A DNA stretch of 22,899 bases, taken from contig JBBQSU010000048.1 of assembly GCA_038234815.1 (NCBI GenBank), positions 1 to 22,899 on the forward strand, written 5' to 3'. The notes below the pieces were generated by a model. That model was not told where the DNA came from and searched no databases. It saw nothing but the letters and a program-made list of their open reading frames with translations. Numbering within the stretch: position 1 is the first letter of the stretch; every line of letters starts with the position of its first letter. A program made the translations under genes and the position numbers. Source of the stretch: JBBQSU01 sp038234815 (lineage in GTDB: Bacteria > Planctomycetota > Phycisphaerae > Tepidisphaerales > Tepidisphaeraceae). Below are positions 6,500-14,456 of the stretch, piece by piece.

Positions 6500-7282
6500 C
6501 TACTTTTTACATCCATTCCAGACCTGCCACGGGGCCAGATTCTGCACATAAAGATCGTCCAACCGCTGTTTTTCTTTAAACGTATCCATGCAGGCCCAGA
6601 ACCCACTGTATTTGTAGGCCGTCAACTGCTCTTTGGCGATCAGTCGGCCGAACGGCTCGATCACCAGTTCCTCACCTTCTTCAATGTAATCGAAAATTTC
6701 CTGCTTGAACGCGAAAAACCCACCGTTGATCCACAGGTCACTTTCAGTCGCAGCGGTGATTGCCCTTACGCACCCACCCGCATCTGTCTGAATGACATGA
6801 AAACTCTGTGGCGGCTGGACGGTCATAAAACTCGCCACCTTGTTTTGCCGATGAAAATTGTCCAGGAACATCGGAAGCGGGAGATCGGTAAGGTTGTCGC
6901 TGTAGTTGGCTAGAAACTCCTTCTCGCCATTGAGGTGCTCCTTCACGCGCAAAAGTCGCTGGCCAATGTTGGATCCGAATCCGGTATCGACAAACGTGAT
7001 GTTCCATGAATGAATGTCGCTATTGGCGAGTTTGATCTCGCGTCCGCCGGTCATGGTAAAATCGTTGGTAACGGTTTCGTCATAATTGCGGAAGTAGCTC
7101 TTGACGGCGTCGGCGCGGTGCCCCAGGCACAGGATGAAATCGGTGTGGCCGTAGTGCGCGTAATACTTCATCAAATGCCACAGGATCGGCCGATAGCCGA
7201 TCGGCACCATTGGTTTGGGAACCGACTCGGAATAATCCCGCAAACGCAGGCCTTGTCCGCCACAAAACAGTACCACTTTCAT
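6500..7282 (-). CDS. Sugar-1-phosphate nucleotidyltransferase (RfbF-like)
   Basis: A 260-residue enzyme that should join a sugar-1-phosphate to a nucleotide triphosphate. The nucleotide-binding loop is CGGQGLRLRDY (7-17) with PKPM at 22-25, a variant of GGxGTRL...PKP in which Thr is replaced by Leu. PILWHLMKYYAHYGHTDFIL, then LGHRADAVKSYFRNY, YSDNLTD, WINGGFFAF and the YSGFWACMDTFKEK ending match the layout of glucose-1-phosphate cytidylyltransferase (RfbF) more closely than RmlA or GalU. CTP specificity is therefore likely but not certain. The start codon overlaps the stop of the UDP-glucose dehydrogenase by 4 bases (ATGA type), so the two are translationally coupled. A CDP-glucose 4,6-dehydratase, the usual next enzyme, is not in the window. 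Confidence 0.85.
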   Translation of the reverse strand: MKVVLFCGGQGLRLRDYSESVPKPMVPIGYRPILWHLMKYYAHYGHTDFILCLGHRADAVKSYFRNYDETVTNDFTMTGGREIKLANSDIHSWNITFVDTGFGSNIGQRLLRVKEHLNGEKEFLANYSDNLTDLPLPMFLDNFHRQNKVASFMTVQPPQSFHVIQTDAGGCVRAITAATESDLWINGGFFAFKQEIFDYIEEGEELVIEPFGRLIAKEQLTAYKYSGFWACMDTFKEKQRLDDLYVQNLAPWQVWNGCKK

Positions 7283-8631
7283 TGGCTCTCCCGTGCTGAA
7301 AGACCGATCCCGGCGTAACGGGGATAAGCCGTCTTATCAATCATTCTTCGGCCGTCGATTAGCCATGCCGACGGATTGATTCGGCTCAGCAGGGCAGGCA
7401 ATTGCTGAAACTCATCCCAGCGGGTGACGACTATCACTCCATCGACAGATGCGACACACTCTTGCATCGAATTGGCTATGCAGACCGCCTTGTTAGCCAG
7501 CAGTTTTCTGGCGCCCGCGCCGGCCGTCGGGTCGTACGCCAGCACCATCGCCCGTTCGTCCAGCAGCTTGTTGATAATTGGAATCGCCGGGGTTTCACGG
7601 AGGTCGTCGGTATTGGGCTTGAAAGCCAGTCCCAGCACTGCAACCCGCTTGCCCGCCAGTTCTCCTATCTGTTCCTTCAACATTGCCACCAACCGCAACG
7701 GCTGGGTGTGGTTGGTCTGAAGTGTTGCCCGCAGCACCGGCATGGCATGACCGAGCTTTTGGCCGTGCGCGATTAATGCCGCAACGTCCTTGGGCAGACA
7801 GCTTCCACCGAACCCGCAGCCCGCTTCGTAAAAAGCCGCCAGAGGTGCCTTGGCGCGCGATCCATCCGAATTCTTCACGCTCAGGTATTGGTTGATATGC
7901 GTCGCCCGAAACACGTCCAGGGCATCGATCCCACCGACTGCCCTGCATAGGTTGCCGATCTCATTGGCAAACGAAATGGCGTTGGCCAGAAGCGCGTTGG
8001 AGGTGTATTTGATCATCTCCGCAGTCCGGCAATTCGTGCGGATCATCGGAGCGTCGAAGCTTTCATACAACTTGGCCATTATGTTCAGCGCGCGGGCGTC
8101 GGTTGCGCCCAGTACGATCCGGTCGGGACGCTGAAAATCCCGAATTGCTTCGCCTTCACTCAAGAATTCTGGATTCATGCCCAGGCCGATGTCGATGCCA
8201 CAGGCTTTGCCTGATGATTCGGCCAGAACTGGCCCCACTACCGTGTCCGTCGTGCCGGGCACCACGGTGCTCTTCACAACCACCACATGATACGAAGGCT
8301 TGTCAGTCAGCGCCGCACCGATCTGGGCCGCTGCGGCTTTCACCACCGACAGGTCGATCTCCGTGCCATTGAATGGCGTCCCTACGGCGATCAGGGTGAC
8401 GTCACTGCCGCGCACGGCGGTGGGGAGGTCCGTCGTTGCCGAAAATCCCCGGCAAATGTTTTTCTTCAATAGCTCGGGCAACCCCGCTTCGTGGATCGGC
8501 GCACTTCCCGCATTAATCGTATCAACTTTTTTTGCGTCCACGTCCACGCAAACCACGCGATGCCCCACATCAGCCAGGCAAACACCCGTGACCAATCCCA
8601 CATACCCGCAACCAATGATCGAAACGTTCAT
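7279..8631 (-). CDS. ugd: UDP-glucose 6-dehydrogenase
   Basis: A 450-residue NAD-dependent enzyme that oxidises UDP-glucose twice to UDP-glucuronate. It has the N-terminal NAD-binding fold (IIGCGYVG, 5-12), the central domain with VVVVKSTVVPGTTD, GMNPEFLSEG (Glu155) and EMIKYTSNA (Lys208, Asn212), the catalytic cysteine in GCGFGGSCLPKD (Cys278), and the C-terminal UDP-binding domain with VLGLAFKPNTDDLRETPA. All catalytic residues expected for the family are present and the length is normal. The related UDP-ManNAc dehydrogenases share this fold, but the motif spelling fits Ugd better. The start ATG at 8631 immediately follows the stop of the upstream epimerase gene (TAAATG), and its end overlaps the nucleotidyltransferase start, so it is the middle of a tightly packed operon. 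Confidence 0.92.
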   Translation of the reverse strand: MNVSIIGCGYVGLVTGVCLADVGHRVVCVDVDAKKVDTINAGSAPIHEAGLPELLKKNICRGFSATTDLPTAVRGSDVTLIAVGTPFNGTEIDLSVVKAAAAQIGAALTDKPSYHVVVVKSTVVPGTTDTVVGPVLAESSGKACGIDIGLGMNPEFLSEGEAIRDFQRPDRIVLGATDARALNIMAKLYESFDAPMIRTNCRTAEMIKYTSNALLANAISFANEIGNLCRAVGGIDALDVFRATHINQYLSVKNSDGSRAKAPLAAFYEAGCGFGGSCLPKDVAALIAHGQKLGHAMPVLRATLQTNHTQPLRLVAMLKEQIGELAGKRVAVLGLAFKPNTDDLRETPAIPIINKLLDERAMVLAYDPTAGAGARKLLANKAVCIANSMQECVASVDGVIVVTRWDEFQQLPALLSRINPSAWLIDGRRMIDKTAYPRYAGIGLSARESQ

Positions 8632-9732
8632 TTATTCTCGATTCTCTCGATACCAGATCAGTGAACGACGCAGCCCTTCGTCAAGCGAAACCGTGGGGTT
8701 ATAGCCGATCTCCGCCCGAGCCTTGGCGATGATTGGGCAACGGCGATTAGGATTGTCCACAAGATAGTCCGGGTCCTCGCTAGTCCGCTTCACCACGTGC
8801 CCGGCATAGCCGACGAGTTCCCTGGCCAGACTCACCACGCGGTCGGCAAGATCACCAACGGAAATCTCAGGCGTCTCAACACCTATGTTGTAAGCCTCGC
8901 CAGGATGACCATCGACGAGAATGCGGTAATATCCCATGACCGAATCGGCGTCGTAACAGAACGTCCGCGTGGCCCGGCCGTCGGACAGCATCACAATGTC
9001 CTGGCCAAGCAGGACATTGCGGCAAAAGTCAGGCAGAACTCGGCCGTCGGTGATTTTTAGCCCCGGGCCGTAGTTATTGAATGGACGGGCGCACTTGACC
9101 GCGATGCCGTGTTGCCTTGCGAAATTCACGCTCAGCGTCTCGCCATAGCGCTTGGCTTCGTCGTAGCAGGCCCGCGGCCCGGTGCAACTGACCAGCCCGC
9201 GATATGTTTCGGGCGTGGGAATGTTCGCAGGATCCGGATCGCCGTAAATTTCGCTGCTCGAGAAAAATAAGAACCCCTCCACCGGGGAACCCACCTGCTT
9301 TTGCCGCAGGGCATAATCCAGCAGGTTGCGCAGGCCGGTGATATTCGCGTCCATCGTGCCGATCGGATCGGCTCGGTAAACAGTTGGCGAAGCGATCGAT
9401 GCGGCATGAATGATGTACTGGATATCGCCCATGTCTGCAGGTAAAGGCTCACGCAGGTCGCGCTTTTGCAGCTTGAGTTGACGCATTTCGTGCAATGCCG
9501 TCAGCCACGCCGGTGCCCCGCGTGACAAATTATCCCATACCGTCAGGTCGATAGGAGATTTTTCAGCATATCGCGTGTTCCAATGCGTAATCGTCTGCAC
9601 CAGGTAATAGCCGAGAAATCCGGCACCACCCGTAATCAACAGTCGCTTGGCACCCATTTGCGCCAGTTCTCGACGGTTCATCGTGCAGATGTAATCCAGG
9701 TCGTTAGTGATGACTTCCTGTGCCGTGTTCAT
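8632..9732 (-). CDS. NAD-dependent epimerase/dehydratase, UDP-glucuronate decarboxylase-like
   Basis: A 366-residue extended short-chain dehydrogenase. The cofactor loop is TGGAGFLG (34-41), the catalytic set is SSSEIYG (158-164) and YDEAK (Tyr190, Lys194). The stretch GPRACYDEAKRYGETL is typical of UDP-glucuronate decarboxylases (UXS/ArnA-like), which make UDP-xylose from UDP-glucuronate. With ugd directly downstream this pathway is plausible, but 4,6-dehydratase or epimerase activity cannot be excluded. A 30-residue N-terminal extension (VITNDLDYIC) precedes the Rossmann fold. A TTG-initiated form would add 14 residues from 9774; the ATG at 9732 is preferred because the extension before it is not protein-like. 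It lies 45 bases after the methyltransferase stop and abuts ugd. Confidence 0.85.
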   Translation of the reverse strand: MNTAQEVITNDLDYICTMNRRELAQMGAKRLLITGGAGFLGYYLVQTITHWNTRYAEKSPIDLTVWDNLSRGAPAWLTALHEMRQLKLQKRDLREPLPADMGDIQYIIHAASIASPTVYRADPIGTMDANITGLRNLLDYALRQKQVGSPVEGFLFFSSSEIYGDPDPANIPTPETYRGLVSCTGPRACYDEAKRYGETLSVNFARQHGIAVKCARPFNNYGPGLKITDGRVLPDFCRNVLLGQDIVMLSDGRATRTFCYDADSVMGYYRILVDGHPGEAYNIGVETPEISVGDLADRVVSLARELVGYAGHVVKRTSEDPDYLVDNPNRRCPIIAKARAEIGYNPTVSLDEGLRRSLIWYRENRE

Positions 9733-9777
9733 GCTTGATATTCCGCTATCTGGGACCGACGCCACCGAAAACAATCT

Positions 9778-11016
9778 TCACTCGACTATCGCCAGTTCCG
9801 GGATGGGCACCACCCATTTCCCACCCCACTGCCGCAAATAACTCGTCTGCTTCATGATCTCATCCTTTAAGTTCCAAGGAAGAATCAGCAGATAATCGGG
9901 ACGGGTTTCCTGTATTCGATCCGGGTGTAAAATAGGGATGCGCGTACCGGGCAGAAAATTCCCCTGCTTGTGCGGACTGCGGTCCACCGTGTAATCGATG
10001 AAATCCGTACGAATTCCGCAGAAATTTAGCAACGTGGCGCTCTTTCCGGGCGCGCCGTAGGCGGCGATCCGCTTGCCGGCGCGCTTGGCGGAGATCAAAA
10101 ACTCTAACAGTTTCCACTTCACTTCGGCCACGCGATGACCATAAGTGGTGTAGTGATCGAGCCGGTCAAAACCGGCGCGCACCTCGCGGTCACGCATTTC
10201 GATCACGCGATCGGATATGGCCGGACCACCCGGCTGGGAGTGCGTGGCAAAGATGCGCAGGCTTCCGCCATGCGTGGAGACTTCCTCGACGTGAAATATC
10301 GTCAGCCCTTGAGCGGCCAGTATTTTTTCGCTGGTTAAGAACGACAGGTACGAAAAGTGTTCGTGATAAATGGTATCAAACTGATTCAGCTCCATCTGGT
10401 TTTTTAGGTGCTGATATTCCAATGTGATCACCCCGCCGGGTTTCAGTAACAGTTTGATGCCGGCGACAAAGTCGTTGATGTTCGGTACGTGGGGCAAGAC
10501 GCTGTTACCGAGAATCAGATCGGCCTGGCCGTATTCGCTTGCAACCTGTCGGGCGGTTTCCTGGCCGAAAAATTTCACGATCGTCGGGATGCCCTTCTTA
10601 AGGGCCGCCTCGGCCACATTGGCCGCCGGTTCGATACCCAGGGCGGGGATGCCGGCTTTAACGAAGTGTTGCAGCAAATACCCGTCGTTGCTGGCGATTT
10701 CGACCACGCGGCTGGCCGGCCCTAGGCCCAGTCGCGGAATTATCATCTCAACATACTCCCGGCCGTGATTGACTAACGTATCGACGAACGACGAGAAGTA
10801 GGCGTAATCGGTGAAGATTTCCTTCGGGCTGACGTATTCGGGCAACTGAATAAGCAGGCACTTTTCGCAGACGTAAACGTGTAGTGGATAGAACGGTTCT
10901 GCGGATTCAAAATTATCGGGCGTAACGTGCCGCTGACATAGGGGCGATGTCCCCAAATCCACGAACGTGTGGGTCAGTGGATTGGCGCAAAAACGGCAAA
11001 CGTGCCTTATCGACAT
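9778..11016 (-). CDS. Class I SAM-dependent sugar C-methyltransferase (second), TylCIII-like
   Basis: A 412-residue protein with the same three-domain build as the gene at 4625-5821. The zinc domain has CRFC (Cys7, Cys10) and CEKC (Cys50, Cys53); YAYFSS follows at 71-76; the SAM loop is VVEIASNDGYLL (104-115); NSVLPHVPN carries His176; YHEHFSYLS holds Glu219-His220. The C-terminal domain starts GKRIAAYGAPGKSATLL and ends with ILPWNLKDEI. These motifs match enzymes that add a methyl group to C3 of NDP-keto sugars (TylCIII, NovU, TcaB9 type). It closely follows the family pattern, while the 4625 gene is more divergent. The ATG at 11016 has GGGAG about 8 bases upstream. It is the first gene of the five-gene operon, 84 bases after comM on the same strand; no promoter was recognised in that gap. 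Confidence 0.9.
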   Translation of the reverse strand: MSIRHVCRFCANPLTHTFVDLGTSPLCQRHVTPDNFESAEPFYPLHVYVCEKCLLIQLPEYVSPKEIFTDYAYFSSFVDTLVNHGREYVEMIIPRLGLGPASRVVEIASNDGYLLQHFVKAGIPALGIEPAANVAEAALKKGIPTIVKFFGQETARQVASEYGQADLILGNSVLPHVPNINDFVAGIKLLLKPGGVITLEYQHLKNQMELNQFDTIYHEHFSYLSFLTSEKILAAQGLTIFHVEEVSTHGGSLRIFATHSQPGGPAISDRVIEMRDREVRAGFDRLDHYTTYGHRVAEVKWKLLEFLISAKRAGKRIAAYGAPGKSATLLNFCGIRTDFIDYTVDRSPHKQGNFLPGTRIPILHPDRIQETRPDYLLILPWNLKDEIMKQTSYLRQWGGKWVVPIPELAIVE

Positions 11017-11100
11017 GCGAACACTCCCTTTTTCCTGATTTCATCGGTTTAACCGCCCTGCCGCTTCACCTCATGGTCCCGATTATCGGCCAGACGTGCC

Positions 11101-12603
11101 CTAGAACTTCCGGTCCAACAATCGATACTGCACCGCTTCGGCGAGGTGGTCTTCAGCGATCTTGTCGCTGCCGGCCAGGTCCGCGATCGTCCGAGAGACC
11201 CTGCGGACCTTGTCGTAGGCCCGGGCGCTCAGGCCCAGTTCGTCCATCGCCTGTTTCATCAACAAGAGGCACGAGTCGCTCAGTTCGCAGTGCGCTTTTA
11301 ACTGTTTGCTGTCCAGGCGCGCGTTGGTCGTCTGCCCGGCCATGCGCTTGCGCTGAATGTCTCTGGCCCGCCTGACCTGTTCGGCCATCGACGCGCTGCT
11401 GGTTCCAGTTAATTTGGATGTCAATTCACGATACGGCACTGCCGGCACTTCAACATGAAGGTCGATGCGATCGAGCAACGGGCCGGAAAGCTTCTGAAGA
11501 TACTTGTCTCGCGCCCGGGGATTGTCCGAGGCGTACCCACTGGCCGTGGGGTTCATCGCCGCCACCAGCATGAAATCCGCAGGGAAACGGATTGACCCAT
11601 GCACGCGGGCGATCGTTACTTCCCCACCTTCCAGCGGCTGGCGCAGCATTTCCAGCACGTATCGGGTGAATTCAGGCAGTTCATCGAGAAAGAGAATGCC
11701 GTGATGAGCCAGCGAGACTTCTCCGGGCCGGGGGATCGTCCCCCCGCCGATCAGCGCCTGCGCCGTGGCCGAATGGTGCGGCGTGCGCACGGGCCGCTGG
11801 TCCATCAATGCCACGCCGTCGGGTAGCAAGCCCATCGCTGAATAAATGCGCGTCGTCTCCAGTGATTCGTTCCGACTCAGCGGGGGAAGAATCCCCGGGA
11901 TTCGCTGTGCCAGCATTGTCTTGCCTGTTCCCGGCGGGCCCACCATCAGCAGATTGTGCGCGCCGGCAGCGGCAATGGTGATTGCGCGCTTCACCGCTTC
12001 CTGCCCGCGAACATCGGCAAAATCGAGATGCGCCAGCACCTGCGATGCCGTATACGCTTCGCCATCGAGTTCGAACGGCTCGAGCGGCAGTTGCTCGGTC
12101 AAAAACGCCGCCGCCTGCGACAGCGTGGTGACCGGGTAAACCTCGATCCCCTCCACCACTGCAGCCTCGAGGGCGTTTTCTTCCGGCAGGATCACACCTT
12201 TGAACTTCTTGGCCTTGGCCAGCATCGCGAGCGACAAAGCGCCTTTTACCTTGCGCACACGCCCGTCCAGTGCCAGTTCGCCTGCGATCAAAAAGTCCTT
12301 GTGCCGATCATTTTGGATGAAGTTGGTTGCCCGCAACAGACCGATGGCCATCGCCAGATCCAGCGCAGGGCCTTCTTTCTTCACGTCGGCCGGGGCAAGA
12401 TTTATCAGCAGGGCATGACCGGGAAAAGCATAGCCGGAATTGATGATTGCCCGGCGGACGCGCTCGATCGACTCCTTCACTGCGGTCTGCGCCAGGCCAA
12501 CGATCGTCGTCTTAGCCAGACCGTGTTGGCTGACATCCACCTCCACCTCACACAACAGCGGGTCGATTCCGACGAGGATGAACGATTGGATTTTTGCTAG
12601 CAA
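11101..12603 (-). CDS. comM: ComM/YifB-type AAA+ Mg-chelatase-like protein
   Basis: About 500 residues, close to the family norm of 505-515. In naturally competent bacteria ComM is a hexameric helicase that promotes branch migration during recombination of incoming DNA. The N-terminal lon-protease-like fold (MLAKIQSFILVGIDPLLCEV, KTTIVGLAQTAVKESIERV) is followed by the AAA+ core: Walker A GPPGTGKT (222-229), Walker B ILFLDELPE (303-311), and the C-terminal LGLSARAYDKVRRVSRTIADL signature. The TTG at 12603 is chosen because it restores the family start MLAK and has GGGGAAGG just upstream. An ATG at 12633 would add 10 odd residues, and the frame further upstream is antisense tRNA. The CPCG...C.C motif that normally follows AAMN is replaced by AAMNPTASGYASDN, so no zinc site is expected there. 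Confidence 0.93.
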   Translation of the reverse strand: MLAKIQSFILVGIDPLLCEVEVDVSQHGLAKTTIVGLAQTAVKESIERVRRAIINSGYAFPGHALLINLAPADVKKEGPALDLAMAIGLLRATNFIQNDRHKDFLIAGELALDGRVRKVKGALSLAMLAKAKKFKGVILPEENALEAAVVEGIEVYPVTTLSQAAAFLTEQLPLEPFELDGEAYTASQVLAHLDFADVRGQEAVKRAITIAAAGAHNLLMVGPPGTGKTMLAQRIPGILPPLSRNESLETTRIYSAMGLLPDGVALMDQRPVRTPHHSATAQALIGGGTIPRPGEVSLAHHGILFLDELPEFTRYVLEMLRQPLEGGEVTIARVHGSIRFPADFMLVAAMNPTASGYASDNPRARDKYLQKLSGPLLDRIDLHVEVPAVPYRELTSKLTGTSSASMAEQVRRARDIQRKRMAGQTTNARLDSKQLKAHCELSDSCLLLMKQAMDELGLSARAYDKVRRVSRTIADLAGSDKIAEDHLAEAVQYRLLDRKF

Positions 12604-12733
12604 GCGACCTTCCCCGAAAAAGACGCAAGCCATCTTATCGCCGCGCCTCGCCAGGCGAAACCGCCGCAACGTCTGAAATGTTCGTCGACGGTAAAAAAAG
12701 CAGGACTCGGCCAGTCCGAGCCTCGACTCTCGC

Positions 12734-12762
12734 TTGCTCCCCCCCGAACGCGCGGCTAATCT
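12734..12762 (+). promoter_or_regulatory. Predicted promoter of tRNA-Arg
   Basis: TTGCTC (12734-12739) and TAATCT (12757-12762) are spaced by 17 bases, placing the start near 12769, about 5 bases before the tRNA. The -35 hexamer is identical to that of the tmRNA promoter. Confidence 0.55.
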
Positions 12763-12773
12763 GTCGCCGGTCC

Positions 12774-12847
12774 GTCCGCGTAGCTCAGTTGGATAGAGCG
12801 CTGGTTTCCTAAACTGGAGGTCGCAGGTTCGATCCCTGCCGCGGACA
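12774..12847 (+). tRNA. tRNA-Arg, anticodon CCT (reads AGG)
   Basis: The cloverleaf is complete: acceptor GTCCGCG/CGCGGAC, D arm GCTC-AGTTGGATA-GAGC, anticodon stem CTGGT/ACTGG with loop TTCCTAA, a 5-base variable loop, and T arm GCAGG-TTCGATC-CCTGC. The anticodon is CCT. The discriminator is A (12847); CCA is not encoded. It is transcribed opposite to comM, whose upstream region it occupies, and no second tRNA follows. No integrase or att-like repeat of its 3' end is visible nearby. Confidence 0.97.
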
Positions 12848-13005
12848 TTTGCGCTGGCGATGCTCCGCCCGGCTTGACCGCCTTGTCCATCAAGCCCTCG
12901 TCGGGAGTGACGCGCAACAGAAACCCGGGCGGAAACTCCGCAAACGCAGAGCAATCACCCGGCAAAGGCTGACGAACAGGTTGTCATGTCTGTAAAGGCG
13001 CGTCT

Positions 13006-13182
13006 TCAGTCGGCCATGGTGATGGCACTGTTGGTGCACGCGTCCATACAGGCGTTGCAATCGATGCATTCTTCCTTGTTCACCACCGCATGCGCGTCTT
13101 GCACGGCAATGGCGTTGGTCGGGCAGACTTCTTCGCAGCTCTTACAGGCGTTGCACTGTTCGGTATCAATTACAGCAGGCAT
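13006..13182 (-). CDS. Small 2[4Fe-4S] ferredoxin
   Basis: A 58-residue protein with two complete cluster motifs: CNACKSCEEVCP (Cys10, 13, 16, 20) and CIDCNACMDACT (Cys39, 42, 45, 49). This is the bacterial-type two-cluster ferredoxin, a soluble low-potential electron carrier. The second motif ends in CT instead of the usual CP. The ATG at 13182 is preceded by GGAG at 7 bases, and the TGA is at 13008-13006. Its redox partner cannot be told from the context: the neighbours are a tRNA and a lipoprotein, and QueG, which needs an electron donor, is 5 kb away in another unit. The length and spacing match known members closely. Confidence 0.93.
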   Translation of the reverse strand: MPAVIDTEQCNACKSCEEVCPTNAIAVQDAHAVVNKEECIDCNACMDACTNSAITMAD

Positions 13183-13540
13183 TGTTTATCTCCAGTTAAT
13201 GAGGTTCCCAAACCATATCGACTAATAGCCCAAACGTCATGCTTTTTTTCGATACTCGCATGATGGAGATGCGATTTCGGAGTCGTGGCACCCAAAGCAT
13301 ACGCATTTTTCCGCTATAAACCCTACCTGCGACGCTTTGGCCTAGAGTACGACGGTACTCGGCGGCGGACGGCCGTTCGTGGAATCGGGTGAACCCCGAC
13401 GATGCCCCCAGTGTTCTCCGTGATAGCCCGACGGCTTTAGCCCGCCCAACAATACCGAATAAGGCTCGGCAGTACCCATCAAGCACTGACGGGGCCGACC
13501 TGAACAGGGTTATGTAACGGAAATAGAAGGAGTATTAGCC
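13183..13540. other. Intergenic stretch with a short dispersed repeat
   Basis: No convincing gene; the longest minus-strand frame (13196-13486) has no ribosome-binding site or protein-like pattern. The 13-base string ACGGCTTTAGCCC at 13431-13443 recurs at 16217-16229 and is part of a self-complementary GGGCTAAAGCC-type core. It should contain the promoters of the ferredoxin (leftward) and the lipoprotein (rightward), but none could be assigned confidently. Confidence 0.4.
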
Positions 13541-13861
13541 ATGCGAAAGTATGCCAAAAGTGTCGCGATCTTCGCAGTGAGTGGTGTAACATTGTTCAGC
13601 CTCGCGGGGTGTCAGAATAAGTCCGAAAGCGAGCGAGCGCATGAACAAGCGGTGCAATTGGATAACGCTGCCGACATGATCAAGATGGGCGAATCGAACG
13701 TCGAAAACGCCAAGGCGGTGATCGCCCGTGGCGAGGCGCTCAAGAGCCAGGGCAAGGATGTCGAAGGCGACAAGCTGATTGCCGACGGCCGCGCGCAGGA
13801 GGAACTAGGGAAGGAGCAGATCGCTCAGGGCCGGAGGCTAAAGGCCAAGGGCGAGCGATAA
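13541..13861 (+). CDS. Small helical lipoprotein with glycine-spaced repeats
   Basis: A 106-residue protein with a signal sequence ending in the lipobox SLAGC (Cys24), so a lipid-anchored envelope protein. The mature part is almost entirely charged amphipathic helix with no proline. It carries loose repeats of about 13-19 residues built on 'IA-x-G-x-x-L...G' (VIARGEALKSQGK, LIADGRAQEELGK, IAQGRRLKAKG), reminiscent of coiled, surface-lying helices. Function unknown. The ATG is supported by AAGGAG in GAAGGAGTATTAGCC just upstream. It converges with another lipoprotein gene (14004-14456), with a shared terminator between them. Confidence 0.8.
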   Translation: MRKYAKSVAIFAVSGVTLFSLAGCQNKSESERAHEQAVQLDNAADMIKMGESNVENAKAVIARGEALKSQGKDVEGDKLIADGRAQEELGKEQIAQGRRLKAKGER

Positions 13862-13941
13862 TTTGACAATTTGGGCCATCAGGACAGGAAGGTTAGCTGA
13901 CTAGGTAGCCCGCCCTTCCGTATGTGCGCTCCAAACACAAA

Positions 13942-13985
13942 AGGCAAGGCAGTCTGATGAGCGGACTGCCTTGCCTGAATTTTTC
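13942..13985. terminator. Bidirectional intrinsic terminator
   Basis: AGGCAAGGCAGTC (13942-13954) pairs perfectly with GACTGCCTTGCCT (13964-13976) around a 9-base loop. On the plus strand GAATTTTTC follows; on the minus strand TTTTGTGTTT follows. It lies between the convergent lipoprotein genes and should end both transcripts. Confidence 0.88.
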
Positions 13986-14003
13986 ATAGGGACAACACAA
14001 ACC

Positions 14004-14456
14004 TTAATTAGGCATTCCCATTGGTGACTGTGGCTTGCTGCCGTGCATCGTCCCGCCCATCATATCCATCGGGCTAAGGTTCATGGCTTGCAAAACCGCC
14101 ATGCTGGCCTCACCACCCAAGTCTTTTTGCAGGCGTGTCATCTGGTCTTGCAGGCGGGCCATGACCTTTTCCATTCGGGGCTTGTACTTAGCGTCCAAGG
14201 CCTTGTCTTCCTCGGCGCCGGGCCTGCCCATGTCCTGCATCTTCTTCATCTGATCTTTCAGCCGAGCGCCGATCTTTTCAAGCTTCGGCTTGGTGTCGAC
14301 CAAATCCGCATTGCTCTTTATTCCCTCGAGCTGCGACACCATGTCTTCAAAAACGTCAATGGTCGCACTGGCAGATTTTTCCCGCTCTGATTTGCAACCG
14401 GTCAGGCCCATCAGCACTAGCACCAAGCACAACGAAAGAACTGTACACAATTTCAT
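14004..14456 (-). CDS. Met-rich helical lipoprotein of unknown function
   Basis: A 150-residue protein. The signal peptide ends in the lipobox GLTGC (Cys21). The mature protein is predicted helical with many charged residues (DVFEDMVSQLEGIKSNADL, KLEKIGARLKDQMKKMQDM, RMEKVMARLQDQMTRLQKDL), consistent with a small helical bundle or coiled coil. It ends in a Met/Gly/Pro-rich tail (MDMMGGTMHG, SPMGMPN). Methionines in KKMQDM and the tail could bind copper, but this is speculative. The start has AAGGAG at 7 bases. A possible promoter is TAGACT-N17-TATATG at 14522-14494 on the minus strand. No family recognised. Confidence 0.78.
   Translation of the reverse strand: MKLCTVLSLCLVLVLMGLTGCKSEREKSASATIDVFEDMVSQLEGIKSNADLVDTKPKLEKIGARLKDQMKKMQDMGRPGAEEDKALDAKYKPRMEKVMARLQDQMTRLQKDLGGEASMAVLQAMNLSPMDMMGGTMHGSKPQSPMGMPN

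Noticed and set aside
12604..12954. N-terminal extension of the ComM frame up to 12954 (contains DRTCDLQFRKPALYPTELRG)
   Set aside because: This peptide is the well-known translation of an antisense tRNA gene; it overlaps tRNA-Arg at 12774-12847. The family start MLAK is recovered with the TTG at 12603.
12986..13225. Plus-strand frame rich in Ser, Ala and Thr over the ferredoxin region
   Set aside because: It is the antisense shadow of the ferredoxin gene, whose eight spaced cysteines are decisive.
13196..13486. Minus-strand 96-codon frame upstream of the ferredoxin
   Set aside because: No ribosome-binding site, high Arg/Ser content without pattern, and it runs through the repeat-like string at 13431-13443.
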